A DNA stretch of 64,000 nt from an uncultured Bacteriovoracaceae bacterium (GCA_937931205.1 CALHBF010000005.1:248001-312000); one strand, 5' to 3'. Shown: positions 1-9,319, counted from the stretch's first letter. Notes: generated by a model from the letters alone, not told the origin. A program made the numbers and translations.

Positions 1-25
1 CCCATAGTTTGGAGCTCTCAAAGAG

Positions 26-42
26 TGTCTAGACTTTAGACA
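26..42 (+). promoter_or_regulatory. TGTCTA-N5-TAGACA inverted repeat, copy 1
   Basis: The 17-bp site has perfect 6-bp arms around GACTT and lies 23 nt before the ATG of the first gene, an exported small protein. Three related sites occur at 48053-48069, 53019-53035 and 53743-53759, each upstream of an exported-protein gene. Read toward the downstream gene, all four begin with TGTCTA. A transcription-factor operator is the simplest inference; no cognate regulator is identified. Confidence 0.5.
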
Positions 43-65
43 GGTGACTAAACGAGGAGGGAGAG

Positions 66-422
66 ATGCAATACTTTATCCTGGGTCTAGGCCTTCTAAG
101 CTTTAATGCCCATGCCTATCTCTATACTGAACAATCGAGAACTTATCTCTCGGATGTAGAATGTCTTGAATCTCTTCCTAGTGAAATTGAATGTAAGCGT
201 GTGCGCGATGATCTGCTGTTATGCCAGTCTGAGTTTGAAGCTTTGATGAAGCATGGTGGGGTGAAGACTTTGAATATAAAGATGTATGAAGAGATTCCTG
301 TTGATAATAAACTCTTCAGGCCTTTGACGGATAAGATTAATGAATTATGGGTCGGTGTGAAGGTGAAGAGTCACGTAAAAGAGAGAGTTAAAAGAGTTGA
401 AGCCTTGAGCATGTGCCAATAA
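66..422 (+). CDS. Small exported cysteine-containing protein, unknown function
   Basis: This 118-residue protein starts with a short hydrophobic segment ending in AHA at about residue 17, which looks like a signal peptidase I site, so export to the periplasm or outside is inferred. The mature part has four cysteines (about residues 33, 43, 53 and 117), compatible with two disulfides. A strong Shine-Dalgarno (GAGGAGGG) precedes the ATG. The gene stands alone, has the TGTCTA inverted repeat 23 nt upstream and ends at a bidirectional terminator. I do not recognise the family. The ORF is well supported by start signals and terminator. Confidence 0.75.
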   Translation: MQYFILGLGLLSFNAHAYLYTEQSRTYLSDVECLESLPSEIECKRVRDDLLLCQSEFEALMKHGGVKTLNIKMYEEIPVDNKLFRPLTDKINELWVGVKVKSHVKERVKRVEALSMCQ

Positions 423-449
423 AAAAAGGGAGCCGAAGCTCCCTTTTTT
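422..449. terminator. Bidirectional intrinsic terminator
   Basis: The stem GGGAGC / GCTCCC with a CGAA tetraloop is flanked by six A on the left and six T on the right. It can therefore terminate both converging genes (ends at 422 and 453). Confidence 0.9.
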
Positions 450-452
450 ATC

Positions 453-2033
453 TTATAGACTGAACTGGCTACTGCAGTTCGCATTCAGGAAATTCACAAG
501 TTTTTTGTCATCATTGTACTTAAATTTAGGATTGTCATTTGTTCCTCCCCAGACTTTGTCTTTAGGAAGGGTGCAGGTTTTTCCTTTCTGGGTGATGACT
601 ACGTTACCAACTCCATTACGAGGATCGACTCCGCGACCGTCAACTCTCAGACTGATACCTTCGCCCACATAGTTGTTTGCAAACTTTCTTTGGAAGCGAT
701 TAGGGTTCGTATCGATTGGCTCTTCTTTAAAAGCACCTTTCTTAACAAGTTTTGTTTTTGCATCAAAGATCACCATTTCACCCGTTGGAAGGGTCACGTG
801 AACTTCGTTTCCTTTTGTTTCCGCACGAGGAATCTCTTTTCTTGGAATGAGCACCACAACAGATTCCATCAGGTGCGAGAGTGTGCCTGGAGTTGGTTCA
901 TCAGTAAAATGAAGGTAAGTTTCGTTAACGGCGTTATCATCACTTATAAAGTCCCATACACGAGTCGTTGGTGTGCCATTAACCATTTTGGCCATGGATG
1001 TTGGGCCGTACATTCTCACTCGAACACCACGGCTGTATTCATTACCTTTTCTATCAGTATAAGTAAGTGTTTCAAAGTTTGGATCAAGAGAGCGAGCAAC
1101 GGAGCTATAGCTTTCAGCACGTGCATCTGTTCTCTCAAGTGGCTGTGTTGTATCACACATAATCATCCCGGCCTGGTTGGCCTGCGATGTGATCTTATTG
1201 GCCTCTTCAACTGTCTTAATGAAGTCATCATTTACTTTGGGATCTTCCTCTTTCTTTCCACCAATATAGACATCAGGCTTTTTTACCGGCGGGACTTCTG
1301 CGCGAGGAGGTGTCACCGGTGGCTTTGGTGGAGTCGGAGGAGTTATAGGAGGAGTAGGTGCGTTCTCTTTTTTAGGAGGAGTAGGAGCTTTGTTCTCAGT
1401 CTTTCCTGTTTGTGGAACTCCTGCAGCTTTAATATCGGCCAGCACTTGTAATAAACGCTTACACATACCCGTTCCAGCTTGCTTACTGTCTGAACAAGTT
1501 GTTTCAGCAAAATTCATCACTTCAAAAAGTTCGCCTTGCTTACCTTTTGCTTCAATCTCACTCACTACATCTTTGAACGTTCTTTTTGATTCAGCGAATT
1601 TATTAGCACAATTAGTGAAGGCGAGTGACCTTTGTGAGCTGGTCGAAGTAGGAACACAAAATCCACCACCAAAGAGCATTGGCTGACATTGCAATTCATT
1701 GCTCTTACATCCACCGGTTTCATATCCTGGATTATACCTAACAGGAGAAGAGCAGAGTCCTCCGACTCTTTTACTTGGCCAGCCGGCATACACACAGTTC
1801 ATACCAGTATTAGCATAAGCATTCGTGATAAATTGCAGTTCAAAGCGGGATGAAGTTAAAGTGGAAAGAGGTTCTTTGACGGTGACATTATATTCTTCAT
1901 AAAATTCCAGATAGCTATCTATCAGAGCAGCTTTTTGATCACTCGATAAATGTTTCCAGTTCTCTTGTCCAACACCTGCAAATGCAAGTGAAGAGAAGAG
2001 TGTGATGGCCAAACCTAATAACAGCTTTTTCAT
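453..2033 (-). CDS. Exported protein with proline-rich linker, unknown function
   Basis: A 526-residue protein with a clear signal peptide (MKKLLLG..., cleavage after AFA near residue 19). A cysteine-containing N-terminal half (to about residue 205) is followed by a Pro/Thr/Lys-rich linker at about 210-255 made of TPP- and PTPP-like units. A C-terminal globular half follows, ending with two cysteines. This two-domain architecture suggests a periplasmic or surface protein whose domains are separated by an extended spacer. The start is supported by GGGG before the ATG. A CCGATAAG element sits 20 nt upstream, inside a small hairpin. I recognise no family or catalytic motif. The start and export are well supported; the function is unknown. 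Confidence 0.8.
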   Translation of the reverse strand: MKKLLLGLAITLFSSLAFAGVGQENWKHLSSDQKAALIDSYLEFYEEYNVTVKEPLSTLTSSRFELQFITNAYANTGMNCVYAGWPSKRVGGLCSSPVRYNPGYETGGCKSNELQCQPMLFGGGFCVPTSTSSQRSLAFTNCANKFAESKRTFKDVVSEIEAKGKQGELFEVMNFAETTCSDSKQAGTGMCKRLLQVLADIKAAGVPQTGKTENKAPTPPKKENAPTPPITPPTPPKPPVTPPRAEVPPVKKPDVYIGGKKEEDPKVNDDFIKTVEEANKITSQANQAGMIMCDTTQPLERTDARAESYSSVARSLDPNFETLTYTDRKGNEYSRGVRVRMYGPTSMAKMVNGTPTTRVWDFISDDNAVNETYLHFTDEPTPGTLSHLMESVVVLIPRKEIPRAETKGNEVHVTLPTGEMVIFDAKTKLVKKGAFKEEPIDTNPNRFQRKFANNYVGEGISLRVDGRGVDPRNGVGNVVITQKGKTCTLPKDKVWGGTNDNPKFKYNDDKKLVNFLNANCSSQFSL

Positions 2034-2053
2034 ATTTTACCCCATTCCAGAGG

Positions 2054-2061
2054 CTTATCGG
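2054..2061 (-). promoter_or_regulatory. CCGATAAG element (sigma-28-like -10)
   Basis: CCGATAAG on the minus strand lies 20 nt before the ATG at 2033 and forms one arm of the hairpin ATCGG-TTTT-CCGAT. The same octamer points at the starts of three other genes in the window. It resembles the GCCGATAA -10 box used by FliA, but the -35 match (CAAGCTTT) is poor, so the call is tentative. Confidence 0.3.
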
Positions 2062-2091
2062 AAAACCGATTAAAAAGCTTGAGTTTGGAAT

Positions 2092-3387
2092 TTAGGGCGA
2101 AGCTAAATATCTGGATTTAGATTCATCAGGCACAAAGCTTTTAATGAAACTGTAGGGATAGATGCTTCGTTGGATTTGTGTCAGATCAACTGTTGAATCA
2201 ATGAGGGCCTGAGGAGCATGATGATTGAGTGCGATCTGTGAGTAACAAAAAATTTTAATCACTTCACCCTTATCTTTATATATCTTTCCTACAAAGTGGG
2301 CGAATTGCAGGAGCATATCAGGATGTCCTTTCATCTTTTCAAATTGCCTGACAGTCAAATACTGATAGGGGTTAATGATAAATCTTTTGCCATTATTTTT
2401 TTCTCCCACAAAAGAGATTTCTCCGCTTTTGGTTCTTAACATCATTCTCCAAGAAAATTGATGGGCCTCTTCTGACCAGCTGGCATCATGAGGATAAAGA
2501 AAATGTCTGAAGGGAAGAAATATGTGAATCAGTACATATAAAGTGAGTACAGAAAATCCAATTTTATTTAACTTAAATAGCTCCATTCTTCCTTGAAGAT
2601 TTATCTGATAAAAGGGCATCTTTTTTAACCAAGGCATAGAAAAGAAAAGAGAGCTCAGAAAGAGACAAAACCATGGGAAGCTTGCAAGACCAAACATAAA
2701 GACATTAGAAATATGGAAGAGTGCCGCAATGATAAAGGCAGGAATTCTTGTTTTGGGAATGATTAAAAAGAAAACAATCAATAGATCAAAGAGAGCTCCA
2801 CCCCAGCTGAAAAAAAGAGGCGCCCATTTTTGTGAGTAGAAGTCCTCAAAGAGGTGATTATCTCTTTGAGAGAGAAATATATCCATAGGTGTGCCGTGAA
2901 GCCAGTCGCTGTTGAGCTTTGCGACTCCTCCAAAAAAATAAACGATAAAAACATGAAAGAGTACAAGCCACAGCATCCAGCGAGGATGAGTCGGAGTGAC
3001 TTCTTTCTCACCTAATGGAAGTACCATCAGCCAGAAGAGCATCAAGGAGTAGAGATAAGCGTGATTAATATACTCGCTCATCTCGCTTAAAAATAAATGG
3101 GTGAAGGAGAGAAAAAGAAGTGTAGAGCTTAGGCGATAGTATTTACCGAAAAGAACCAGTAGGGCGCAGACAATGATGACCCCATACTGAAGATATATGC
3201 CCCAGAGAGGAAATGGAGTGATGAAGGTCGTTAACAGGTAGGAGAAGTGCATTTGAGGAGCAGAATATTCGTGAATTTTTCCAATCATGATGCCGTTGAT
3301 GATTTCAAAGATGAGCATCAGGCAGGTGAAAAATTTAAAGAAGAGAAGGCGACTGCTATCAATGGGGGTATTTAGATAGTTTCTCAT
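2092..3387 (-). CDS. HTTM-domain (gamma-carboxylase-like) membrane protein
   Basis: A 431-residue polytopic membrane protein with many hydrophobic helices through about residue 290, then a soluble C-terminal region. The segment around residues 150-170 (YFFGGVAKLNSDWL) matches the characteristic 'AKLNSDWL' signature of the HTTM family, which includes vertebrate vitamin K-dependent gamma-glutamyl carboxylase. Bacterial members are widespread but mostly of unknown substrate; some may modify lipids or proteins at the inner membrane. It begins MRNYLN from an ATG at 3387. The downstream gene at 453-2033 has its own promoter-like element, so co-transcription is uncertain. Family assignment is fairly secure; enzymatic activity is not shown. 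Confidence 0.75.
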   Translation of the reverse strand: MRNYLNTPIDSSRLLFFKFFTCLMLIFEIINGIMIGKIHEYSAPQMHFSYLLTTFITPFPLWGIYLQYGVIIVCALLVLFGKYYRLSSTLLFLSFTHLFLSEMSEYINHAYLYSLMLFWLMVLPLGEKEVTPTHPRWMLWLVLFHVFIVYFFGGVAKLNSDWLHGTPMDIFLSQRDNHLFEDFYSQKWAPLFFSWGGALFDLLIVFFLIIPKTRIPAFIIAALFHISNVFMFGLASFPWFCLFLSSLFFSMPWLKKMPFYQINLQGRMELFKLNKIGFSVLTLYVLIHIFLPFRHFLYPHDASWSEEAHQFSWRMMLRTKSGEISFVGEKNNGKRFIINPYQYLTVRQFEKMKGHPDMLLQFAHFVGKIYKDKGEVIKIFCYSQIALNHHAPQALIDSTVDLTQIQRSIYPYSFIKSFVPDESKSRYLASP

Positions 3388-3433
3388 GTGGCAACGTTAA
3401 CTAAAATTGCGGGTGTTGACTCCTTTAGTGTGG

Positions 3434-3468
3434 CCAAAAAAAAAGGCCACTCTTATCGAGTAGCCTTG
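3434..3468 (-). terminator. Intrinsic terminator of the gene at 3495-4304
   Basis: On the minus strand the stem AAGGCTACTC / GAGTGGCCTT (one G-U pair) has a 5-nt loop and is followed by a run of nine T. Confidence 0.85.
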
Positions 3469-3494
3469 GTTAATTAAAGAATGAAAATTGAAGC

Positions 3495-4304
3495 TTATTT
3501 AAGGCCGTAACTTCTCACTTGACCCTTACCAGTTACGTGGATTGTGTCGTTACGCTCAAAAGAAGCGCGCCAGTTATTCATCTGGTACTTAATAGCTACT
3601 AGTGCACCAGCTACTGGGTTTGCACGTGAACCGTGGTTCATAATTCCGCTTAGGCTCATTGTTGCAGTGAAGTCCCAACCATGAGTTGTTTTAACGTACT
3701 TCGGAACAATCATTACGTTTGAAAGATATTGTCCAGCTCCGTTATAAGATCCACCGTAAGAGTAGATAAGAGTGTAATCAAAACGAACAACCTCAGTTCC
3801 TGCACCGTTTTTAATTCGAGCAGTAAAGTTTCTTTCTTCAGGAATCCCGAAACCTTCTAGATCGAATGGATCTACATATTCATTTGTTCCTGGAACTTTT
3901 GGAACTACGCTGATTGCTTCATATTTTGTTGTGTTTGAAGGCTTACCTTTCTTCACAAGTTCATATATCGCTTCACCAAGAGCAACGAATTCTTTAGCTG
4001 TAGAAATAACTTGTCTTGTTCTCTCGACACCAGATGGTTTTGGAGCACCTGGAGCTGCACTTGGAACACCTGGAGTAGAAGGAATGCTCGGAGGAACCAT
4101 TGTTCCGCCAGGACCATTTCCTACTGAAGGAATTGTTGGAGAAGGAAGAGTAGGGATAAAAGGCATTGAATCATTTGTAACAACCTCTTCAATAGTAATT
4201 GAACCGATTGAAGATTCTAAAATCGCTTTTGCTTGTTCTGATTCAATTTCAGCAAATGCAGAAGACGTGATGAGTAATGCTGTAAGAGATAGGATTTTCT
4301 TCAT
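3495..4304 (-). CDS. Exported protein with Pro-rich N-terminal spacer, unknown
   Basis: A 269-residue protein. An in-frame ATG at 4352 exists, but the true start is the ATG at 4304: it has a CAGGGGG Shine-Dalgarno and begins a typical signal peptide (MKKILSL..., cleavage after AFA). The mature N-terminus carries a Pro/Gly/Ser-rich low-complexity stretch (about residues 45-95). A folded C-terminal part of about 170 residues, probably beta-rich, follows, with many aromatic and glycine residues and no cysteines. This echoes the layout of the exported protein at 453-2033, although I see no sequence similarity. It is single-gene, with a strong terminator of its own. Function is unknown. Confidence 0.78.
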   Translation of the reverse strand: MKKILSLTALLITSSAFAEIESEQAKAILESSIGSITIEEVVTNDSMPFIPTLPSPTIPSVGNGPGGTMVPPSIPSTPGVPSAAPGAPKPSGVERTRQVISTAKEFVALGEAIYELVKKGKPSNTTKYEAISVVPKVPGTNEYVDPFDLEGFGIPEERNFTARIKNGAGTEVVRFDYTLIYSYGGSYNGAGQYLSNVMIVPKYVKTTHGWDFTATMSLSGIMNHGSRANPVAGALVAIKYQMNNWRASFERNDTIHVTGKGQVRSYGLK

Positions 4305-4419
4305 TCTTCCCCCTGGAGGTTGGCTTTGATTGCTAAGCCTTATACTCGTCAAATGCCTGAAGGGTCAATAAGTTAACCCTTCTTAGTGCATTTTTTACAG
4401 AGGTCAGAGAGTTCCTAAC

Positions 4420-5397
4420 TTATTGATTATGGGTAATTAAAAAAGCCCTATGAATATTTGACTGGTGAAAATCCATTGGAATAGTCCATTGGCTGATCTC
4501 TTTGACTTTATAATTCTCCAAAATCACAGGGTGTAATTCGAATCTCTTTTTATTAGTAGAAAAATAGAGTTCACCCTGTGGGGCAAGAAGTCTCATGCAG
4601 TTTCTCACAAGGATGGCGTGATCTTCTTGAATATCAAGATCTTCATCCATTCTCTTAGAGTTTGAAAAACTAGGAGGATCAAGCAGGATCAGATCAAAAA
4701 GTTCATTTTCTTCATGAAGTTTTTCGACCGATTTAAGACAATCTTCTTGAAGAAAACGGTGTTTTTTATAATCGAGTTGATTCTCTTTAAAGTTTTCTAC
4801 TGCCCAATCAAGATAGGTTCCTGACATATCAATCGAGATGACTTGTTTTGCTCCACCGAAGGCGCTGGCAACACTCAGTGAGCCTGTGTAGCAGAAAAGG
4901 TTTAGCACACGTTTATCTTTTGCCAGTCCATTGATAAGCTTTTTTCTAAGAGGACGATGATCAAGAAAAAGCCCTGAGTCCAGATATCTTTCAAGATTAA
5001 CTAAGAAAGTAAGTGGTCCTTCTTTAATGGTAAAAAAGTTATCAGACGCTGAGTTGTACGCCTGATATTGTTGGATACCTTTTTGGCGCTCACGTGTTTT
5101 AAAAAATTGTTTCTCGCTGGGAATCCCAAAAACTTGAGTGATTGCATTTTGGATTTGTTCTGTGTGCTCATCACGTAAGTGAACTTCTTCATCGTTAAGA
5201 CGTTTGCCCTGTTCAGAAATCAAGGCATGATCTTTGTAGATATCAATCAAATAGGGGATCTGTGGCAGATCTTTTTGATAAATGCGGTAAGCTTCAATAT
5301 GCTCCGAATTAATAAAATTTTTCAATTTCTTCTGATTTTTTTTCAGACGGTTAACGAGAGATTCATAATCATTTAAGTTCACGAGCTTGCCTTTCAT
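4420..5397 (-). CDS. rlmK: RlmK-like 23S rRNA (guanine-N7) methyltransferase
   Basis: A 325-residue class I SAM-dependent methyltransferase. It matches the C-terminal half (RlmK) of E. coli RlmKL: 'YLDSGLFLDHRPLR' precedes the fold, motif I is NLFCYTGSLSV, the acidic ribose-binding end is 'SIDMSGTYLDWA', and motif IV is DPPSFSNSKRM. RlmK makes m7G2069 in 23S rRNA. Here the domain stands alone, without the RlmL m2G-forming half; the first ~85 residues are a family-specific N-terminal extension. It is divergent from clpS with a 46-bp intergenic region. Alternative: another member of the RlmI/RlmK group with a different target base. Methyltransferase identity is secure; the exact site is inferred. 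Confidence 0.82.
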   Translation of the reverse strand: MKGKLVNLNDYESLVNRLKKNQKKLKNFINSEHIEAYRIYQKDLPQIPYLIDIYKDHALISEQGKRLNDEEVHLRDEHTEQIQNAITQVFGIPSEKQFFKTRERQKGIQQYQAYNSASDNFFTIKEGPLTFLVNLERYLDSGLFLDHRPLRKKLINGLAKDKRVLNLFCYTGSLSVASAFGGAKQVISIDMSGTYLDWAVENFKENQLDYKKHRFLQEDCLKSVEKLHEENELFDLILLDPPSFSNSKRMDEDLDIQEDHAILVRNCMRLLAPQGELYFSTNKKRFELHPVILENYKVKEISQWTIPMDFHQSNIHRAFLITHNQ

Positions 5398-5443
5398 AAG
5401 GATTTATTGCATTCTCCTATTATATACACGGGCCAGAGAGAAT

Positions 5444-5758
5444 ATGTCTTCACAAACCGAAAATGACGGCAATGTTGCAACCAAATCAAGGAGCGAGGTC
5501 AAAAGACCCCGCCGATATTATGTACTTATGCATAATGATGATTATACGACGATGGAGTTTGTGATTTTGGTGTTGGAGAAATTCTTTGGGCACGATCCTG
5601 ACGAAGCATACCGCATTATGTTGGAAGTTCATCACAAGGGAAGTGCAGTGTGCGGTATCTTTACATATGAAGTAGCTGAATCTAAGGTGGCCAAAGTAAT
5701 CAAGTATGCCAAAGATAATGGCCATCCCCTAAAATGCTCCCTTGAACCTGAAGAATAA
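5444..5758 (+). CDS. clpS: ClpS, ATP-dependent Clp protease adaptor
   Basis: A 104-residue adaptor that binds N-degron substrates and the ClpA N-domain, handing them to ClpAP. The family core is clear: YYVLMHNDDYTTMEFV (the N-end-rule pocket and ClpA contact), then 'VHHKGSAVCGIFTYEVAESK'-type sequence. An upstream in-frame ATG exists at 5387, but MSSQTEN at 5444 gives the normal ClpS length and an unstructured N-terminal tail of about 20 residues. It lies 68 bp before clpA, the usual clpS-clpA operon. Confidence 0.95.
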   Translation: MSSQTENDGNVATKSRSEVKRPRRYYVLMHNDDYTTMEFVILVLEKFFGHDPDEAYRIMLEVHHKGSAVCGIFTYEVAESKVAKVIKYAKDNGHPLKCSLEPEE

Positions 5759-5826
5759 ATTTTGACCCTTGCCATTATCAAAATCGAACTCATCTTAACT
5801 ATAATGAAAGTCATGAGGATATCGAT

Positions 5827-8175
5827 ATGATTAGCCAAAAATTAGAACAAATACTTAACAAGGCCATTAAAAGGGCCAATGAGAAGAAACACGAGTTCCT
5901 TACCTTGGAAAGCGTTCTCCTCGCAATGCTGGAAGACGAAGCAGTCTATGGAGTGTTGATGGAGAGTGGTGCCAACATTGAGGACTTGAAGCATGATCTG
6001 GTCGATTTCTTAAATGAGGATTCAAATTTCTCATTGCTGACTGACGAAGAGATCACTGAACTGAATAAAAAACAGTTCGGAAATGAGCAACTTCGAGATG
6101 TGGCAAAAGAAAATGGGATTCTTTATCAGCCAGAAATTTCGCTGAGCCTTCAGCGTGTTATTCAAAGAGCCGCCATTCACATTCAAAGCTCTGGAAAAAA
6201 ATCTATTCAGGCCATCAACCTTCTGGTGGCAATGTTCAGTGAAAAAGAATCTCATGCTACTTACTTCTTGGAGCGCCAAGGAGTGAGTCGTATCGACATT
6301 GTGGAAAAAATTTCCCATGGTGCTGATAGACCTCTGACAAGTGAGCAAGAAGATGTGAACGTAGGGCAGGAAAACGGAAATGGTGAAACATTCCGACGTG
6401 AAGAAAAATATGAAAAGGCCTTAAGTGAATACACCACCAATCTCAATGATCTGGCCCGTGCTGGAAAAATTGATCCCATTGTTGGGCGTGAAAATGAAAT
6501 TCACCGTATTATTCAAATTCTTTGCCGTAGAAGAAAAAATAACCCAATCCTAGTAGGAGACGCCGGTGTTGGTAAAACGGCCATCGCTGAAGGTCTTGCT
6601 AAGGCCATTGTGGAAAAGAAAGTTCCAGAAGCTCTCGCCACTACAACAGTTTACTCACTTGATATGGCCTCACTTCTTGCCGGAACAAAATTTCGTGGGG
6701 ACTTTGAGGAGCGATTAAAGCTGGTTCTTGGGGCCCTTGAGAAAAAAAATGAGACAACAGGATCGATTCTTTTCATCGATGAGATCCACACGATTATCGG
6801 TGCAGGAGCAACTAGTGGAGGAAGCTTAGATGCTTCAAACCTACTTAAGCCTGCATTATCACGTGGTCAAATCCGTTGTATGGGGTCAACAACTTTTGAA
6901 GAATACAGAAAGTATTTTGAAAAAGATCAGGCCTTAAACCGTCGTTTCCAAAAAGTTGATGTCCTTGAACCAAGTGTTGATGATGCCATTAAGATTGTTC
7001 AGGGAATTAAACCGAAATTTGAGGAACACCACAAAGTGACTTATCCGGATGAAGTGATTTCAGCGGTAGTCTCCCTTGCTCAAAAGCATATCGCAGAAAG
7101 AAAACTCCCTGATAAGGCCATTGATGTGATCGATGAAGTTGGTTCATATATCAGACTTTCCCCAGATAGAGAGATCGGCGCAGTTGTGACGATGGATGAT
7201 ATTGAGAAAGTCATCGCCCAGATTGCAAGAATCCCGCAGAAATCTATTTCGTTGAACGAAAAAGAGAAATTAAAGAATCTTGATCGAGATTTGAAAATGA
7301 TGATCTATGGTCAGGATGGAGCAGTAGAAAAAGTGGCAAACTCACTGATTCTTTCTCGTTCAGGTCTTGGTCATCAAAATAAACCAATCGCCAGCTTCCT
7401 TTTCACTGGACCTACTGGTGTTGGTAAAACTGAACTTGCCAAACAACTGGCACATATTATGGGCATTAATTTCGTGCGAATTGATATGTCTGAGTTTATG
7501 GAAAAGCACACAGTATCTAAATTAATCGGAGCTCCTCCGGGTTATGTGGGCTTTGAAGAGGGCGGTGTTTTAACAGATGCTATCCATAAGAATCCTTATT
7601 CAGTTCTCCTGCTGGATGAGATTGAGAAGGCCCATCCAGAGGTTTTCAACATTCTCTTACAGGTAATGGATAACGGAGCACTGACAGATTCTAATGGCAG
7701 AACAAGTGATTTTAGAAATGTGATCCTGATAATGACATCAAATGCGGGCGCAAAAGAGATGGAATCAGGTTCAATTGGCCTTGGTGGAAGTCGCGGAGGG
7801 GAAATAAATTCCTCCAAAAGAGACCAGGCCCTAAAAAATATTTTCACCCCAGAATTCCGAAATCGATTGGATGCTATAATAACCTTTAACAAGCTTGCCT
7901 TGAGCAATATCGAGAAGGTTGTTGGCAAGTTTTTGATGGAGCTTGAGCACCAGCTGACGGAGAAAAAGGTGGAGCTTGAAGTCTCTGATGCCGCCCGTGA
8001 ATGGCTAGGTCGTCATGGTTATGATGAGAAGCTAGGAGCACGTCCTATCATTCGTATCATAGACGAAAAAATCAAACGACCGCTGGCCCACGAAATACTT
8101 TTTGGACGACTTGAAAAAGGTGGAAGAGTCGTCATCGATGTAAAAAATAATGAATTAGATTTCACTTTTCACTAA
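5827..8175 (+). CDS. clpA: ClpA, AAA+ unfoldase of ClpAP
   Basis: A 782-residue, two-ring AAA+ unfoldase that feeds substrates to ClpP. The N-terminal repeat domain (about 1-145) is followed by the first nucleotide-binding domain, with Walker A GDAGVGKT near 244-251 and FIDEIH near 316-321. The second has GPTGVGKT near 528-535 and [12 protein letters not shown]. No ClpB-type long coiled-coil middle domain is present, which separates it from ClpB. The downstream partner clpP is not in the window. It ends at a strong hairpin terminator, closing the clpSA operon. Length and all motifs are normal. Confidence 0.96.
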   Translation: MISQKLEQILNKAIKRANEKKHEFLTLESVLLAMLEDEAVYGVLMESGANIEDLKHDLVDFLNEDSNFSLLTDEEITELNKKQFGNEQLRDVAKENGILYQPEISLSLQRVIQRAAIHIQSSGKKSIQAINLLVAMFSEKESHATYFLERQGVSRIDIVEKISHGADRPLTSEQEDVNVGQENGNGETFRREEKYEKALSEYTTNLNDLARAGKIDPIVGRENEIHRIIQILCRRRKNNPILVGDAGVGKTAIAEGLAKAIVEKKVPEALATTTVYSLDMASLLAGTKFRGDFEERLKLVLGALEKKNETTGSILFIDEIHTIIGAGATSGGSLDASNLLKPALSRGQIRCMGSTTFEEYRKYFEKDQALNRRFQKVDVLEPSVDDAIKIVQGIKPKFEEHHKVTYPDEVISAVVSLAQKHIAERKLPDKAIDVIDEVGSYIRLSPDREIGAVVTMDDIEKVIAQIARIPQKSISLNEKEKLKNLDRDLKMMIYGQDGAVEKVANSLILSRSGLGHQNKPIASFLFTGPTGVGKTELAKQLAHIMGINFVRIDMSEFMEKHTVSKLIGAPPGYVGFEEGGVLTDAIHKNPYSVLLLDEIEKAHPEVFNILLQVMDNGALTDSNGRTSDFRNVILIMTSNAGAKEMESGSIGLGGSRGGEINSSKRDQALKNIFTPEFRNRLDAIITFNKLALSNIEKVVGKFLMELEHQLTEKKVELEVSDAAREWLGRHGYDEKLGARPIIRIIDEKIKRPLAHEILFGRLEKGGRVVIDVKNNELDFTFH

Positions 8176-8196
8176 ACTTCTTTTTTCAATATACCG

Positions 8197-8235
8197 ATCT
8201 CATGCATGAATGTTTAAATGATCCATGCATGAGAT
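8197..8235 (+). terminator. Intrinsic terminator after clpA
   Basis: The perfect 12-bp arms ATCTCATGCATG and CATGCATGAGAT enclose a 15-nt loop and run into TTTTT. The stem is unusually long and entirely Watson-Crick, so it could also form a cruciform. Confidence 0.8.
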
Positions 8236-8386
8236 TTTTCCGATCAAAACTCCGCGCATGAATCTTCACATTGCATTTAGCTTGAACAAAATTTGTATTT
8301 TTTGTTTGCGTTAAGTGAAATTTGTGATTAAGCTAAAATTAAGAAAGGTCAATATTATTTAACCAACTATTTCCTGGGAGGAAATT

Positions 8387-8641
8387 ATGGCTAAGAAAGC
8401 AACAAAAAAAGTAGCAGCTAAGAAAGCTCCAGCTGCAAAGAAAGCAACAAAGAAAGTAGCAAAGAAAGCTACAGCTAAGAAAGCTACAAAAAAAGTAGCT
8501 AAGAAAGCTCCAGCTAAGAAAGCTACAAAAAAAGTAGCAAAGAAAGCTACAGCTAAGAAAGCTACTAAAAAAGTAGCAAAGAAAGCTACAGCTAAGAAAG
8601 CTACTAAAAAAGTAGCAGCTAAGAAAGTTGCTGCTAAGTAA
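8387..8641 (+). CDS. Lys/Ala-rich histone H1-like repeat protein
   Basis: An 84-residue protein made almost only of Lys, Ala, Thr, Val and Pro, similar in composition to bacterial histone H1-like proteins (HctB, AlgP C-terminal tail). After residue 25 it consists of four tandem copies of the 13-residue unit KKATAKKATKKVA (one copy with P for T), then AKKVAAK. Strong positive charge argues for DNA or RNA binding and nucleoid compaction, a role expected in a cell with a condensed dispersal stage. GGGAGG precedes the ATG and a strong terminator follows, so it is a well-expressed monocistronic gene. Repeat number may vary between strains. Confidence 0.85.
   Translation: MAKKATKKVAAKKAPAAKKATKKVAKKATAKKATKKVAKKAPAKKATKKVAKKATAKKATKKVAKKATAKKATKKVAAKKVAAK
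8462..8617 (+). repeat. Four tandem 39-bp repeats inside the H1-like gene
   Basis: The DNA encoding the four KKAxAKKATKKVA units is nearly identical between units (AAGAAAGCTACAGCTAAG-type), so copy-number change by slippage or recombination would stay in frame. Confidence 0.85.
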
Positions 8642-8649
8642 TTTGTCTT

Positions 8650-8679
8650 AAAAAGCCCTCGCAAGAGGGCTTTTTTTTT
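8650..8679 (+). terminator. Intrinsic terminator of the H1-like gene
   Basis: The stem AGCCCTC / GAGGGCT with a GCAA tetraloop is followed by a run of nine T. Confidence 0.92.
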
Positions 8680-8734
8680 GCCCTATCGCTAAAATCTCAT
8701 CTTCTTCTGTTCCAAATCCTGCTAATATCAGCGT

Positions 8735-9319
8735 ATGAAATATCTAAATCAGCTTTTTTTTAAAGGTCTCATCGTTATTCTTCCCATAACGCTCACTTTC
8801 TATCTGCTTTTTCACATGAGTGTGCAGATGGAGACGTTCTTTGGTGACCTATTGGCAAAAATAGTGGGCAAGGAGCTTTATGTTCCAGGCCTTGGGATCA
8901 TCACAACTATCGCAATCGTTATCCTTGTTGGCTTTTTGGTGAATAACTACTTCACCGGAAGATTTTTCCACTGGTTCAATTCTTTTCTAGAAAGAGTTCC
9001 GCTAATCAAGATTATCTATAATCCACTAAAGGATCTGATGGCCTTGATTCCTGGTGGAAGCAAAGGAAAAGAAAATCAACGTGTGGTTCTGGTTCCACTT
9101 CCGGGTCTTGGTGTAAAAACTCTGGGTCTTGTGACAAGAGAAGAGCTGGAAGAAATCAATAATCAGGAATTGATTACGGTGTATATCCCATTAAGTTACA
9201 TGTTGGGTGGACTGACAGTACTTGTTCCCAAGGATTCTGTGGAGAAAGTGGATATGCCAGTAGATCAAGCGCTCAAGCTTGCGGTTACTGCATGGATTAA
9301 AGCTCCGCCGAAGAATTAG
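8735..9319 (+). CDS. DUF502 family inner-membrane protein
   Basis: A 194-residue protein with two N-terminal transmembrane segments (about residues 9-28 and 50-72). The conserved DUF502 pattern follows: VPLIKIIYNPLKDL near 90, then a soluble domain with VVLVPLPGLGVKTLGLVT and 'TVYIPLSYMLGGLTVLVP'. DUF502 proteins occur across Proteobacteria and plants (COV1-like) and have no firmly assigned biochemical role. The gene lies between the H1-like gene terminator and a convergent dCMP deaminase, with which it shares 4 bp at the stop codons. Family assignment is secure. Confidence 0.85.
   Translation: MKYLNQLFFKGLIVILPITLTFYLLFHMSVQMETFFGDLLAKIVGKELYVPGLGIITTIAIVILVGFLVNNYFTGRFFHWFNSFLERVPLIKIIYNPLKDLMALIPGGSKGKENQRVVLVPLPGLGVKTLGLVTREELEEINNQELITVYIPLSYMLGGLTVLVPKDSVEKVDMPVDQALKLAVTAWIKAPPKN

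Noticed and set aside
690-1451. A 253-codon plus-strand ORF antisense to the exported 526-residue protein
   Set aside because: It is the reverse shadow of a gene with signal peptide, ribosome site and terminator; its own sequence is rich in Cys, His, Trp and Phe with no domain pattern.
8197-8235. Long perfect hairpin as a possible attachment site
   Set aside because: Its place right after clpA and the following T-run fit an ordinary terminator, and no integrase or flanking mobile gene is present.
8462-8617. CRISPR-like repeat array
   Set aside because: The repeats are in-frame coding units without unique spacers and no cas gene is near.
8359-8664. Minus-strand Ala/Phe/Val-rich ORF over the H1-like gene
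   Set aside because: It is the reverse complement of the Lys/Ala repeats; the plus strand has the ribosome site and terminator.
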